From contig SOER01000001.1 in assembly GCA_021646405.1 (NCBI GenBank), forward strand, positions 124,001-188,000: a DNA stretch of 64,000 bases, written 5' to 3'. The notes beneath the pieces are model-generated. The model did no database searches. It had not been told where the DNA came from and saw only the letters and a list, made by a program, of their open reading frames with translations. The first letter of the stretch is position 1; each line of letters starts with the position of its first letter. Positions 1-6,874 of the stretch are shown here, piece after piece. Made by a program: the position numbers and the translations under genes. The DNA is from Candidatus Loosdrechtia aerotolerans (GTDB lineage Bacteria; Planctomycetota; Brocadiia; Brocadiales; Brocadiaceae).

Positions 1-363
1 GTCCCCGCACAGGATTTCCTGTCAGACGTCCCCCGGTCAGGCGCCATCGAATACAGCAATAATGACTTTCCCAATACTACTCACAGAGGGCAGCAACACC
101 TGGTAATCTCTGGATACACCCTCAATGAAAATGGATTCCCTCTTAAAGGTGTAAGACTGCGTCTCAGGGGAAGAGGACACATCAGTACTGCAGAATCAAA
201 TGAAAACGGATTTTTTGAATTTAAAAATCTGCCGAAAGGAGCATATCGCATTATAGCAGAAAAAGACAGTTACACAACATACAGAGAGGGAATAAAATCT
301 TTCAGAAAAGAAGAGAAACTTATGACCATCAAACTTGTTGAGAAGAAGAGAAACACTTTGTGA
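1..363 (+). CDS. C-terminal part of a carboxypeptidase-regulatory-like (CNA-B/transthyretin-like fold) protein, cut by window edge
   Basis: Frame 1 is open from the first base to TGA at 361-363 (120 codons), so the 5' end lies outside the window. The visible part reads as one beta-sandwich repeat of the carboxypeptidase-regulatory-like family. It shows the sequence SGYTLNENGFPLKGVRLRLR, then a T-x-E-x-NENGFFEF-x-LPKGAYRI block, which is the usual signature of these surface or periplasmic modules. The last residues are basic (VEKKRNTL). Such modules usually sit in secreted or cell-surface proteins; nothing seen here tells what the missing N-terminal part does. Confidence 0.7.
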   Translation, partial: VPAQDFLSDVPRSGAIEYSNNDFPNTTHRGQQHLVISGYTLNENGFPLKGVRLRLRGRGHISTAESNENGFFEFKNLPKGAYRIIAEKDSYTTYREGIKSFRKEEKLMTIKLVEKKRNTL

Positions 364-387
364 TCGGAAGGTAATTACCATAGGGAT

Positions 388-443
388 GAAGCATTTGCTA
401 GTTATATGAGGATACATCGTATGTTACTCCCGGCAAATGCTTC
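388..443. repeat. 11-bp inverted repeat, possible terminator or transcript-end hairpin
   Basis: GAAGCATTTGC at 388-398 is mirrored exactly by GCAAATGCTTC at 433-443, with a 34-nt loop. It lies 25 bases after the stop of the first gene. There is no T-run after the stem, so a rho-independent terminator is not proven. The stretch from here to 579 carries no gene; an 11-mer TTTAATTGTCG occurs twice (near 530 and 553). Confidence 0.4.
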
Positions 444-579
444 GCCCCTGAAAAACCATGTATTCTATTTGTCATTGTCATATATCTTTCAGTATAAGAA
501 TAGTTTATAGATTTCCTGTAAAACGGGAAATTTAATTGTCGTTGAACAGAAAGTTTAATTGTCGCTTATCATCTTTATT

Positions 580-786
580 CTAATCACCTATTTCCTTCAA
601 TATTTCCATTTCTTTGTATAATATAGTATTGATTACTCTATCGAGTTCTATATTTTTATCTAATGCCTTTTTACTATAAAACTCCTTAACTTTTTTATCC
701 AAATAAATAGGTATTTCCAGCTCTTCTATAGGTCTGTAAAACTTACCCTGCTCTGCTTTTGAAAAGTCATATTCTTTTCGCATCAT
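580..786 (-). CDS. brnA: BrnA-type antitoxin
   Basis: A 68-residue protein with the BrnA-like N-terminal signature KEYDFSKAEQGKFYRP, followed by an amphipathic ribbon-helix-helix-like segment (IPIYLDKKVKEFYSKKALDKNIELDRVINTIL). In known pairs BrnA neutralises the ribonuclease BrnT and represses the operon. The start overlaps the stop of the upstream brnT frame by one base, which is the usual toxin-first BrnT/BrnA order. Because the toxin gene has lost its 5' end, this antitoxin may be an orphan. Confidence 0.8.
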   Translation of the reverse strand: MMRKEYDFSKAEQGKFYRPIEELEIPIYLDKKVKEFYSKKALDKNIELDRVINTILYKEMEILKEIGD

Positions 787-1055
787 TAACCACTCCTCTC
801 AAAATATTGTTTAATTTCATTTTTGGTAGCCTTTCTTGCTGATATAATCCTTACAAATTCTCTACCCTTAATCTTTCTAAATGTATGAACAACTACCAAA
901 ATCTGATTATTTAGAGCTTGTCCTATTGTTATCCATCTATCCTCTTTTTCCGAATGCTTATCATTATAAAGTGTTAACATATATTTATCTGCAAATACAT
1001 GACACGCTTCTAGAAATGTTATATTATGCTTTCTTTTATTTACCTTATCCTTTTT
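786..1055 (-). pseudogene. brnT: BrnT-type toxin with its 5' end removed
   Basis: From the ATG at 980 the frame gives 64 residues matching the C-terminal part of BrnT (HSEKEDRWITIGQALNNQIL, VVVHTF, RIISARKATKNEIKQY). The same frame continues upstream without a start codon and still reads as BrnT (NKRKHNITFLEACHVFADKY) to about 1055. There it runs into the repeat end of the RAYT element (GGGGTCA repeats) and meets a stop at 1089-1091. The opening residues expected in BrnT (the F-x-WD-x-x-K segment) are missing. Inference: the transposon landed in or deleted the start of brnT. The 64-residue product from 980 would lack the N-terminal catalytic part, so it is probably inactive. Confidence 0.75.
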
Positions 1056-1084
1056 AGGGGGTAGGACTGGGGTCAGGTAGGACT

Positions 1085-1109
1085 GGGGTCACACCTTGAT
1101 TAGTGATTT
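1085..1109 (+). repeat. Left inverted end of the RAYT element
   Basis: This 25-base end pairs with 2101-2125: the first 16 bases (GGGGTCACACCTTGAT) are identical after reversal, then one mismatch, then AGTGATT. The transposase stop codon lies inside it. Confidence 0.75.
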
Positions 1110-1715
1110 AATTTCTTCTAATCGTTTATGAATTTCATTTTCTTGAGAAATTCTCGATTCCATCATAGCTACCCGTCGACTTATGGAAGAATAACCAAGA
1201 CCAAACAGATTACCGATTTCCTGATTATTATACCAACCGGTACTCCATAAAAGATAAATCAATAAATCACGATTGAGTTTATTTGAATCGCTTATCCTGG
1301 AGGATTGTAAGAAATCATTTGTATCGCATTTTAACACCTTTGCCGCTTTCTCCAGGATGGTCTTAGGATTGGTATCTCTTAAAACTTGTCGTTTTTGGGG
1401 AATTTCAATATCAGGTTTTCCAGACAAATATTTGGACCTGATACGGTCGGTAAACTTCCGGGAACCCAAAAAGAGGCCATGCTGAAAATCTTCCCATATG
1501 CTTTTTTCTTCCCGGGAATATCCTTGAACCATTTCTCTATATGCTTTGTTCTTGTCTTTTGCATTAAAGTAAGAAAGAATAGGTGCTGTGTATAACCATT
1601 CTGGTGATTTTCTACCATAGGCATACACTGGATAGCTGCTCCATGGATAATCTACTAATCGCCTGACCATTCCGGCTCGTAACGGATTCCTATGGATATA
1701 ACAGGAGAGAAGCAT
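1089..1715 (-). pseudogene. RAYT transposase, C-terminal part in a separate frame
   Basis: The 208-residue frame starts MLLSCYIHRNPLRAGMVRRL, which is the middle of a normal RAYT/Y1 transposase (the segment after the catalytic region). It continues with WSSYPVYAYG and ends in a helix-turn-helix-like region (NQEIGNLFGLGYSSISRRV) of the DnaA-C-like type often found at the C-terminus of these proteins. It begins one base inside the stop of the upstream frame (TGATG overlap). Reading one base back across AAAATGATG restores a continuous protein (EN-DEYLMLLSCYIHRNP), so a single-base frameshift separates the two parts. Coupled translation could still make two pieces. Confidence 0.8.
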
Positions 1716-2059
1716 CAGGTATTCATCATTTTATTTTCAATAAGAAAATTTTTGAATCGGCCTTGGAAAAGGTGTCCATTTCGCTTATGTTTTATATTAT
1801 AATGGCGGGTATACGTAGTTCCAAACCACTGCATTCCTTTAGAAATATTAGGCTTATTGGTTTTCAGGAGCAAATGGTAATGGTTATTCATGAGAACATA
1901 GGCATACACTTCGACCTCAAACCTTTCTGACATTTTTCCTAAAGTATCAAGAAACGAAATACGGTCATCATTATCAGTGAAAATGTCTCTTCGCTCATTT
2001 CCCCGTGATAAGATGTGATAGTATGCCCCTTCAAATTCTATGCGCCATTGTCTTGTCAT
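1715..2059 (-). pseudogene. RAYT transposase, N-terminal catalytic part
   Basis: From the ATG at 2059 the frame reads MTRQWRIEFEGAYYHILSRG, a typical RAYT start. It includes the HUH metal-binding motif (MNNHYHLLLK) and the conserved region with the candidate catalytic tyrosine (GTTYTRHYN, then GHLFQGRFK). A GTG 48 bases upstream lies within the inverted end and is less likely. The frame ends early (FLIENKMMNT, stop at 1715-1717), where the family normally continues into the C-terminal part found in the next frame. Single-strand DNA transposases of this kind mobilise REP sequences. The frameshift suggests inactivity. Confidence 0.8.
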
Positions 2060-2100
2060 GGCAAACAAAATAGCAAAATTGCCTCCTATTGTCAACAAAT

Positions 2101-2125
2101 TAATCACTGATCAAGGTGTGACCCC
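2101..2125 (-). repeat. Right inverted end of the RAYT element
   Basis: It mirrors 1085-1109 with one mismatch in 24 positions. A second GACCCC copy follows at 2133-2138. Bases 2126-2249 contain no gene. Confidence 0.75.
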
Positions 2126-2249
2126 AAATTCTGACCCCAAATTCCCCCAGTCAACACAGAATCCATCTCAAGAACCATGATTTGACGCCCCCTCACCATA
2201 GTTGACTATTCTGATATGCTAGCACTTGATGGAAAGTCTTTCTCGTCAT

Positions 2250-2316
2250 GCCGAACGCTCCGGTTCAGCGGCGGGCCGCGCAGCGGACCGTCCGCTGCAA
2301 CCGGTGGTTGGGCGGC
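2250..2316 (-). other. attC site of cassette 3 (end of array)
   Basis: On the - strand the site opens with R'' GCCGCCCAAC (2316-2307), followed by CCGGTTGCAGCGG, a central region, CCGCTGAACCGG and the R' core GTTCGGC (2256-2250). The arms CCGGTTGCAGCGG and CCGCTGAACCGG form the imperfect palindrome with unpaired bases that is typical of attC. R' has C where the consensus GTTRRRY has R. No cassette gene follows; the RAYT element begins about 100 bp further on. Confidence 0.8.
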
Positions 2317-2368
2317 AGCCACGAGTAGCTGTATGCAGCATCGTCTGTCGTTCGCCCTGCACGCTTCG

Positions 2369-3883
2369 CTACACCACCGCGTTACGCCGTGCGGCCCCGC
2401 GGAACCACAAGGCGCTCAGCTTGGGCGTCCGCTTCTGGGTCTTGAAGTCGACGTGGACCAGGCCGAAGCGATCGCCGTAGCCGTTGATCCATTCGAAGTT
2501 GTCCATCGTGCTCCAATAGAAGTTGCCCTTGAGCGGAACACCTTCCGCTGTGGCACGCTGCTGCCACATCATGCCGTTGCGCAGGTACATGATGCGGTCG
2601 TAATCGTAGACGTTGCCGTCCTTCGCAAGCTCATCAGCAGCGGCGCAGCCGTTCTCGGTTACGTAGATCTCCTTTGGCTTCCAGATCTCGTGCAGCAACC
2701 GCGGCGACCAATACTGCGACTCGGGAACCAGCCGATGCCAGTCGGAATGCATCTTCGGATGAGAAAGGCTGAACGGCACCTCCTCGTAGCCAGGCGGCTG
2801 ATCCGACGCCTTGACCGCGAGCGCCGGGATATAGACGTTGATACCGACGAAGTCGACCGGCGAGGAAATGATCTTCATCTCGGCGTCGGTGAACTTCGGC
2901 GCGTTCTTGCCGGCGTTCTCCAGGTACGCGTCGTCGTAGTGGCCTTCCAGCATGGGACCGAGAAAGTACGCGTTCAACTCGCGGGTCGCAGCGGCGGCCG
3001 CCTTGACATGCTCCGGCGCGTCGATGACCGGGACGGCGTGCGGCATGTTCTCCGCCGGCCCGACTTTCGTGCCCGCGCGCGCCATCGCGCGAACTGCCTG
3101 CACGGCCAAGCCATGACCAAGGACCGCGTGGTGCCGCACCTGGTTCAGCGGCCCATCCTCGAGCAGGATGCCGGGGGCGCTCATGAGACGGACGGTCTTC
3201 CCCTGCACGTGCAGCTCCACGCCGCGGTACGCGGTCTCCGTCACCTGCTTGAACTCGTTGATGGTGAAGAAGTGCTTGACGCGGTCGCTCAGCGTCTTCG
3301 CCATCAGGCCGCTGTACTCGCCGAATGCTTTCGCGATTTCTGACGATTGCCAGCCGCCGTACTTGTCCTGGAGCGCTTGCGGAAGATCCCAGTGATAGAG
3401 CGTGGCGAACGGCTCGATGCCGGCGGCTTTCAGCTCATCCACCAGTCGGTTGTAGAAGTCGAGGCCTTTCTGGTTCGGCTTGCCCCTACCTTCCGGGAAG
3501 ATCCGCGGCCAGGAGATGGAGAAGCGGTAAGCGTTGGCGCCGAGGCTCTTCATCAGCGCGACGTCTTCCTTGTAGCGGTGGTAATGATCGACGGCGACGT
3601 CGCCGGTGTCGCCGTTCTTGATCTTCCCGGGCGTGTGCGCGTACGTGTCCCAGATCGACGGTCCCTTGCCGTCCTCGTTCCACGCGCCCTCGATCTGGTA
3701 CGCGGCCGTGGCGGTGCCCCAGTAGAAGCCCTTGGGGAATTGACGCGCGAACGAACTCTGCAAAGGTGTGGCGGTAGATGGCGAGACGTTCGCCACCGAT
3801 GCACAGCTTGCTAGCGGCGCCCCGGCCGTCAGCGCACCGGCGAGCTTCAGAACGTCACGTCTGGTGTAAGTGGTTCCTGTCAT
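2369..3883 (-). CDS. Glycoside hydrolase family 1 (beta-glucosidase type), TAT lipoprotein; integron cassette 3
   Basis: This 504-residue protein has a twin-arginine signal (TRRDVLKLAGALTAG, R8-R9) ending in a lipobox-like LASC (C27), so a TAT-exported lipoprotein is likely. From residue 49 it is a full GH1 barrel (FPKGFYWGTATAAYQIEG). It shows the HWDLP segment (164-168), the acid/base glutamate in TINEF (E210; usually TxNEP), the nucleophile in YVTENG (E410) and a late NFEW. GH1 enzymes hydrolyse beta-glucosides and related sugars. A strong AGGAGG lies 6 bases before the ATG. The gene is much more GC-rich than its surroundings and fills integron cassette 3, so it was acquired. Substrate cannot be read from the sequence. 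Confidence 0.93.
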   Translation of the reverse strand: MTGTTYTRRDVLKLAGALTAGAPLASCASVANVSPSTATPLQSSFARQFPKGFYWGTATAAYQIEGAWNEDGKGPSIWDTYAHTPGKIKNGDTGDVAVDHYHRYKEDVALMKSLGANAYRFSISWPRIFPEGRGKPNQKGLDFYNRLVDELKAAGIEPFATLYHWDLPQALQDKYGGWQSSEIAKAFGEYSGLMAKTLSDRVKHFFTINEFKQVTETAYRGVELHVQGKTVRLMSAPGILLEDGPLNQVRHHAVLGHGLAVQAVRAMARAGTKVGPAENMPHAVPVIDAPEHVKAAAAATRELNAYFLGPMLEGHYDDAYLENAGKNAPKFTDAEMKIISSPVDFVGINVYIPALAVKASDQPPGYEEVPFSLSHPKMHSDWHRLVPESQYWSPRLLHEIWKPKEIYVTENGCAAADELAKDGNVYDYDRIMYLRNGMMWQQRATAEGVPLKGNFYWSTMDNFEWINGYGDRFGLVHVDFKTQKRTPKLSALWFRGAARRNAVV

Positions 3884-3923
3884 GGCTACCTCCTAGGGAT
3901 CGTCACCAATCGGTACTCGTGCC

Positions 3924-3986
3924 GCCCAACATAGGCATCAGCGGCAACGCCGAAGGCGTTGTCCGCTGCATGCACTGGTTAGGGGC
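3924..3986 (-). other. attC site of cassette 2
   Basis: On the - strand: R'' GCCCCTAAC (3986-3978), then TGCAGCGG, an inner hairpin AACGCC-TTC-GGCGTT, CCGCTGATG and R' GTTGGGC (3930-3924), a perfect GTTRRRY. The arms pair with a few extrahelical bases, as attC folding requires. The stop codon of the cassette-2 gene lies inside R''. Confidence 0.92.
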
Positions 3987-4479
3987 TTGAAGACCATAGC
4001 GGCTTTAATGAGAGAATTGCACGAGTGATTGTTTCCTCAATTTCCGGGAAAAACATCATGGATGTCTTGTGTCCTTCATATACATACCTCATTTTCACAA
4101 ACACTGAACTCCACAGTTTGATCTGATCCTCAAGCCCACGGGCTATTACCACTCCATACTGGGACTCCAAGATGTTCACATCATTCATTTGGCGATTGCT
4201 CAGTAGCCCATCGAAAGTATCTGACATATTTGATCTGATATCAGCGGGCAATGATTGATATATCTCGAAGAAGTCGTGTGAATATCGCCCATCCACCTTG
4301 AAATCTGTTTCATTAAGAGCGTAGTACATGGATTTAAAAAGCAGCTCTAGGCATAACGCTGCGTTTACCATGCTTGGCATCAATAACGTGGGTGAAATAC
4401 CTGCATTGCCATTTAGACATCGCGCTGCAAGGGAGTACATTTTCCCTGATCGAAATATTTCCAGCCCTTTCTCTCTCAT
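3979..4479 (-). CDS. HEPN-like all-helical protein; integron cassette 2
   Basis: I do not recognise a named family for this 166-residue protein, but the layout resembles HEPN-type four-helix proteins. It has a helix with VNAALCLELLFKSMYYAL, then YSHDFFEIYQSLP, and near the C-terminus MRYVYEGH, which fits the R-x(4-6)-H motif used by HEPN ribonucleases. No signal peptide or membrane span is seen. Its stop codon lies within the attC R'' box. The start is preceded at 8 bases by AGGGG, which is part of the cassette's core site GTTAGGGGC and may serve as ribosome-binding site. A toxin or defence role is only an inference from HEPN similarity and cassette context. Confidence 0.75.
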   Translation of the reverse strand: MREKGLEIFRSGKMYSLAARCLNGNAGISPTLLMPSMVNAALCLELLFKSMYYALNETDFKVDGRYSHDFFEIYQSLPADIRSNMSDTFDGLLSNRQMNDVNILESQYGVVIARGLEDQIKLWSSVFVKMRYVYEGHKTSMMFFPEIEETITRAILSLKPLWSSSP

Positions 4480-4488
4480 TTAATTTGC

Positions 4489-4550
4489 CCCTAACCTCAT
4501 CCATCAGCCGCGCCGCTTTTTGGCGTCGGCTGAATGGATTTGTTATGTGC
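4489..4550 (-). other. attC site of cassette 1
   Basis: On the - strand: R'' GCACATAAC (4550-4542), AATCCATTCAGCC, centre GACGCC-AAAAA-GCGGCG, GGCTGATGGAT and R' GTTAGGGG (4495-4488). The arms CCATTCAGCC and GGCTGATGG pair with one extra base. The C-terminal codons and the stop of the cassette-1 gene are encoded by the site. Confidence 0.9.
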
Positions 4551-5246
4551 ATTTTCTCCAAACCGCTCCTTCATTACTTCAGCAGCAGACTGCTCTTTTC
4601 CCCATCTTCCTTTTTCGGAATTGAAGGTCTCCGCATCTTTTTCGTGCTGGACAAGCCAATCCGCAAAATCCTTTCCTCTTTCTGTGAGGTAAATTTTGTC
4701 GCTCCCGCCAGAGATAGAAACAAGGCCAGTACCGTTCAGCTTTGCCATGAAACTGTTAGGCACGAACACACCAAATGAAACACCCTTATTACGCGTTATA
4801 ATTTCATATCGATGAGTAAATCCCATTTCATTCCTATCCGACACATCCAAATGATTGCCGTATTTTCGCATCAAAATGAGATGTTGCTTTGCATCTTCCG
4901 CTAACAAATTATCCATTAGAGAAAATAGCGCGTCGTCATCTCTGGGATTGCTTTCGAATTTGGCTACCGCTTTGGCCGTTTCGGTAGGCAATCCTCTAAG
5001 GGCATTAGCAAATGACTCTGGAGTAATGTCTCCATACTCAGAAGGGCCATAGAAATTCTCTGGCTTAAACCATAAGAAGGCAAAGAATATAGCGGTAACG
5101 ACTGTGGAATAACTGATAACAAAGACTACGAGAGCTGCTTGAGGCCATCCCTCGATCTTTACGGCCGCAACACCTGCGGTTGCTTGAGCAAAAATAATAA
5201 ATAGACCTATCAACCAAAGTGGCGAACTTCGAAAATGCTTTAACAT
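4497..5246 (-). CDS. Two-span membrane protein of unknown function; integron cassette 1
   Basis: The protein (about 249 residues) has two hydrophobic segments near the N-terminus (PLWLIGLFIIFAQATAGVAA and AALVVFVISYSTVVTAIFFA). A cytoplasmic part of about 190 residues follows, including a stretch like a winged-helix arm (MAKLNGTGLVSI, then KIYLTERGKDFADWL). The tail SIQPTPKSGAADG is encoded by the attC site; such QPTP/KPTP tails are common in cassette ORFs that read into attC. I chose the ATG at 5246 because AAAGG lies 6 bases upstream; an ATG two codons earlier (5252) touches that AAAGG directly. It is the cassette nearest attI, so it should be expressed best if Pc works. Function not recognised. 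Confidence 0.8.
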   Translation of the reverse strand: MLKHFRSSPLWLIGLFIIFAQATAGVAAVKIEGWPQAALVVFVISYSTVVTAIFFAFLWFKPENFYGPSEYGDITPESFANALRGLPTETAKAVAKFESNPRDDDALFSLMDNLLAEDAKQHLILMRKYGNHLDVSDRNEMGFTHRYEIITRNKGVSFGVFVPNSFMAKLNGTGLVSISGGSDKIYLTERGKDFADWLVQHEKDAETFNSEKGRWGKEQSAAEVMKERFGENAHNKSIQPTPKSGAADG

Positions 5247-5257
5247 GTCCATCCTTT

Positions 5258-5327
5258 ACACATAACATAGAGTATACTGCCTAATTGCAGTAGTATAATA
5301 CAGTATTCTTAATATTTTATATTGTAA
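5258..5327 (-). other. attI region and attI/cassette-1 junction
   Basis: On the - strand the first cassette begins at GTTATGTGT (5266-5258), the expected core between attI and the array. The integrase-side flank contains TACTGC-ctaatt-GCAGTA (5275-5292), a 6-bp inverted repeat that could be part of the integrase binding region. attI sites share little beyond the core, so the outer border is a guess. Confidence 0.65.
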
Positions 5328-5356
5328 ATCTTATCATATTCAATATATTATATCAA
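5328..5356 (-). promoter_or_regulatory. Candidate cassette promoter Pc
   Basis: On the - strand TTGATA (5356-5351) and TAAGAT (5333-5328) are separated by 17 bases and point into the cassettes. An overlapping pair TTGAAT...TATAAA lies slightly downstream. Between the integrase start and the junction no other similarly good pair was seen on this strand. Known integrons place Pc here or inside intI. Not tested. Confidence 0.5.
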
Positions 5357-5402
5357 CACTATTATTATATTGAAAAACAAAAATACTGCACATGGAGTTT
5401 GT

Positions 5403-6356
5403 ATGAAATTGCTTGATCAGGTTCGTGACGTTATTCGAAAAAAACATTATTCAATACGTACCGAACAGGCATATGTAGACTGGATTAGACGATATATCTT
5501 GTTTCACAAAAAACGCCATCCGAAAGACATGGGAGAAAAGGAAATTTCTCAATATATTTCATTTCTGGCAACTGCAAAAAATGTTGCTGCGAGCACCCAG
5601 AATCAGGCGTTAAATGCCCTCGTCTTCCTCTATAAGCAAGTGCTCCATATCGAATTGGGAGAATTTGGGCAGACTGAACGAGCAAAGAAACCTGAACGGT
5701 TACCTACGGTAATGACGAAAAAAGAGGTCGGTCGGGTTTTGGCTTCAATGTCGGGTATGCACCAGTTAATGGCAAAGCTTTTGTATGGATGTGGATTGCG
5801 TCTTATGGAGTGTGTCCGTTTGCGGGTCAAGGATATGGAGTTTGAGCAGAATCAATTATTTGTCCGTGACGGTAAGGGGATGAAGGATCGCTCAACCATG
5901 CTGCCTGTTCAACTGAAACCCCCTCTCCTGGAACATCTTGGACGCGTAAAGATTATGCATGAACAGGACTTAAAAAAGGGTTTTGGGGAAGTATATCTGC
6001 CTTATGCATTGTCCCGGAAATATCCAAATGCAGCACGGGAGTGGGGTTGGCAGTATGTATTTCCTTCTCAACAATTATCCAGAGATCCAAGAAGCAATAA
6101 AATACGCCGGCATCACATTAATGAGAGCTCTTTGCAGCGTGCAGTCCAGAAAGCGGTTCGTGATGCTGGTTTATCAAAACCAGTAAGCCCCCATACGTTC
6201 CGTCACAGTTTTGCTACCCATCTTCTCGAAGCAGGATATGATATCAGGACGGTACAGGAATTACTCGGGCACAAGGACGTATCAACCACGATGATCTATA
6301 CACACGTCATCAATAAAGGCGGAATGGGCGTTCAAAGTCCATTGGACACATTATGA
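5403..6356 (+). CDS. intI: Integron integrase (tyrosine recombinase)
   Basis: This 317-residue protein starts [20 protein letters not shown], the usual IntI beginning, with GGAG 6 bases before the ATG; an ATG 33 bases upstream has no such site. It has the SAM-like N-terminal domain and the catalytic set R133 (CGLRLMEC), H264 and R267 (HTFRHSF), H290 (LLGHKD) and Y299 (MIYTH). The region [20 protein letters not shown] (about 201-220) with RRHH after it is the extra patch that separates IntI from XerC/XerD and phage integrases. It is needed to bind folded attC sites. All key residues are present, so it looks functional. It is divergent from the cassettes. Confidence 0.95.
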   Translation: MKLLDQVRDVIRKKHYSIRTEQAYVDWIRRYILFHKKRHPKDMGEKEISQYISFLATAKNVAASTQNQALNALVFLYKQVLHIELGEFGQTERAKKPERLPTVMTKKEVGRVLASMSGMHQLMAKLLYGCGLRLMECVRLRVKDMEFEQNQLFVRDGKGMKDRSTMLPVQLKPPLLEHLGRVKIMHEQDLKKGFGEVYLPYALSRKYPNAAREWGWQYVFPSQQLSRDPRSNKIRRHHINESSLQRAVQKAVRDAGLSKPVSPHTFRHSFATHLLEAGYDIRTVQELLGHKDVSTTMIYTHVINKGGMGVQSPLDTL

Positions 6357-6874
6357 AGTGGGCAGGGTAGTGCAAACAAAAGGGTCACCTTGAGTTATAG
6401 GATATGCGAGGATAAAACAAGTGGATACCTCAATCCAGCGATAAGACGAAAAATTAAAGTTTAATACATAAAAATGACATATGATAGCAATTGATGCATC
6501 AGGAAAAGACAAACCATGTGGTTTAAAATGCTCTTTATTCGGGCTTTCCCGTCCTTTTAACCTCAAGAATAGAGAAAATAGACCTGAACAAAGAAACACT
6601 GTCTCTGTATGAAGAGCGTCTTCTGTCAATGCAACGTCTTGAAAATCAGAAAGAGAATAGTTTATCCGACATTCAGGAGGTTTCCTGTTACGTTGTGGAG
6701 GTTTATTGTAAAGGCTGATATATCATATCATCAACGGTAACAGAGGACCTGGTGCAGAGCTCTATCCTTTTCCCTCCCCCTTGATCCCATACGTGTTAAC
6801 CCGACCTTCGCAATTCGAGGGGTATGCAAGGCGCTGAGCCAGTAAATTTAAGGGGTCATGTAAAAAGGTCGGCA
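6357..6874. other. Non-coding stretch after intI with a possible gene remnant
   Basis: No intact gene is seen in these 518 bases. On the + strand one frame stays open from about 6526 to TGA at 6718-6720. It reads like real coding sequence at its end (NKETLSLYEERLLSMQRLEN, then SLSDIQEVSCYVVEVYCKG) but has no start codon, so it may be the 3' end of a lost gene. I do not recognise it. The last 40 bases before 6875 (GGCACTACAGGCCGACTTGT) probably belong to the IS end. Confidence 0.4.

Larger units (their letters stand above)
1057..2152 (-). mobile_element. REP-associated (RAYT, IS200/IS605-like) transposon with inverted ends
   Basis: Two overlapping transposase frames (1089-1715 and 1715-2059) lie between ends that are reverse complements of each other. 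GGGGTCACACCTTGAT plus eight more bases at 1085-1109 match 2101-2125 reversed with one mismatch. Outside each end a second GGGGTCA copy follows (GGACTGGGGTCA near 1069-1078; GACCCC near 2133-2138). This arrangement is typical of REP/RAYT units, where short palindromic repeats flank a Y1 transposase. The left end abuts the truncated brnT; the right end lies about 100 bp from the last integron attC site. Exact outer borders are estimates. Confidence 0.75.
2250..6356. mobile_element. Chromosomal integron: IntI integrase, attI region and three gene cassettes
   Basis: The integrase reads right (+) and the three cassette genes read left (-), the classical divergent layout. Putting the crossover between G and TT of each GTT core gives cassette 1 at 5265-4495 (771 bp), cassette 2 at 4494-3930 (565 bp) and cassette 3 at 3929-2256 (1,674 bp). 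The first bases of every cassette are the reverse complement of its own R'' box: GTTATGTG/CACATAAC, GTTAGGGGC/GCCCCTAAC, GTTGGGCGGC/GCCGCCCAAC. That is what intact cassettes captured by attC recombination should show. The three cassettes differ strongly in base composition, cassette 3 being clearly GC-rich in an AT-rich chromosome. Confidence 0.9.

Noticed and set aside
1057-1095. Repeated GGACTGGGGTCA and TGACCCCAAATT units as a CRISPR array
   Set aside because: Only two copies at each end, no spacers of regular size and no cas genes; they are the ends of the RAYT element.
2216-3621. Long + strand open frames (375, 155 and 98 codons) opposite the GH1 gene
   Set aside because: They are low-complexity arginine-rich translations produced by the high GC content of the real gene on the - strand; no family signature or ribosome-binding site.
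5403-6356. Integrase read as a XerC/XerD or phage integrase
   Set aside because: The extra patch [15 protein letters not shown] with RRHH after it is specific to integron integrases, and attC sites are adjacent.
6351-6629. 92-codon frame on the - strand after intI
   Set aside because: No recognisable domain or ribosome-binding site; it overlaps the integrase end and a + strand coding remnant.
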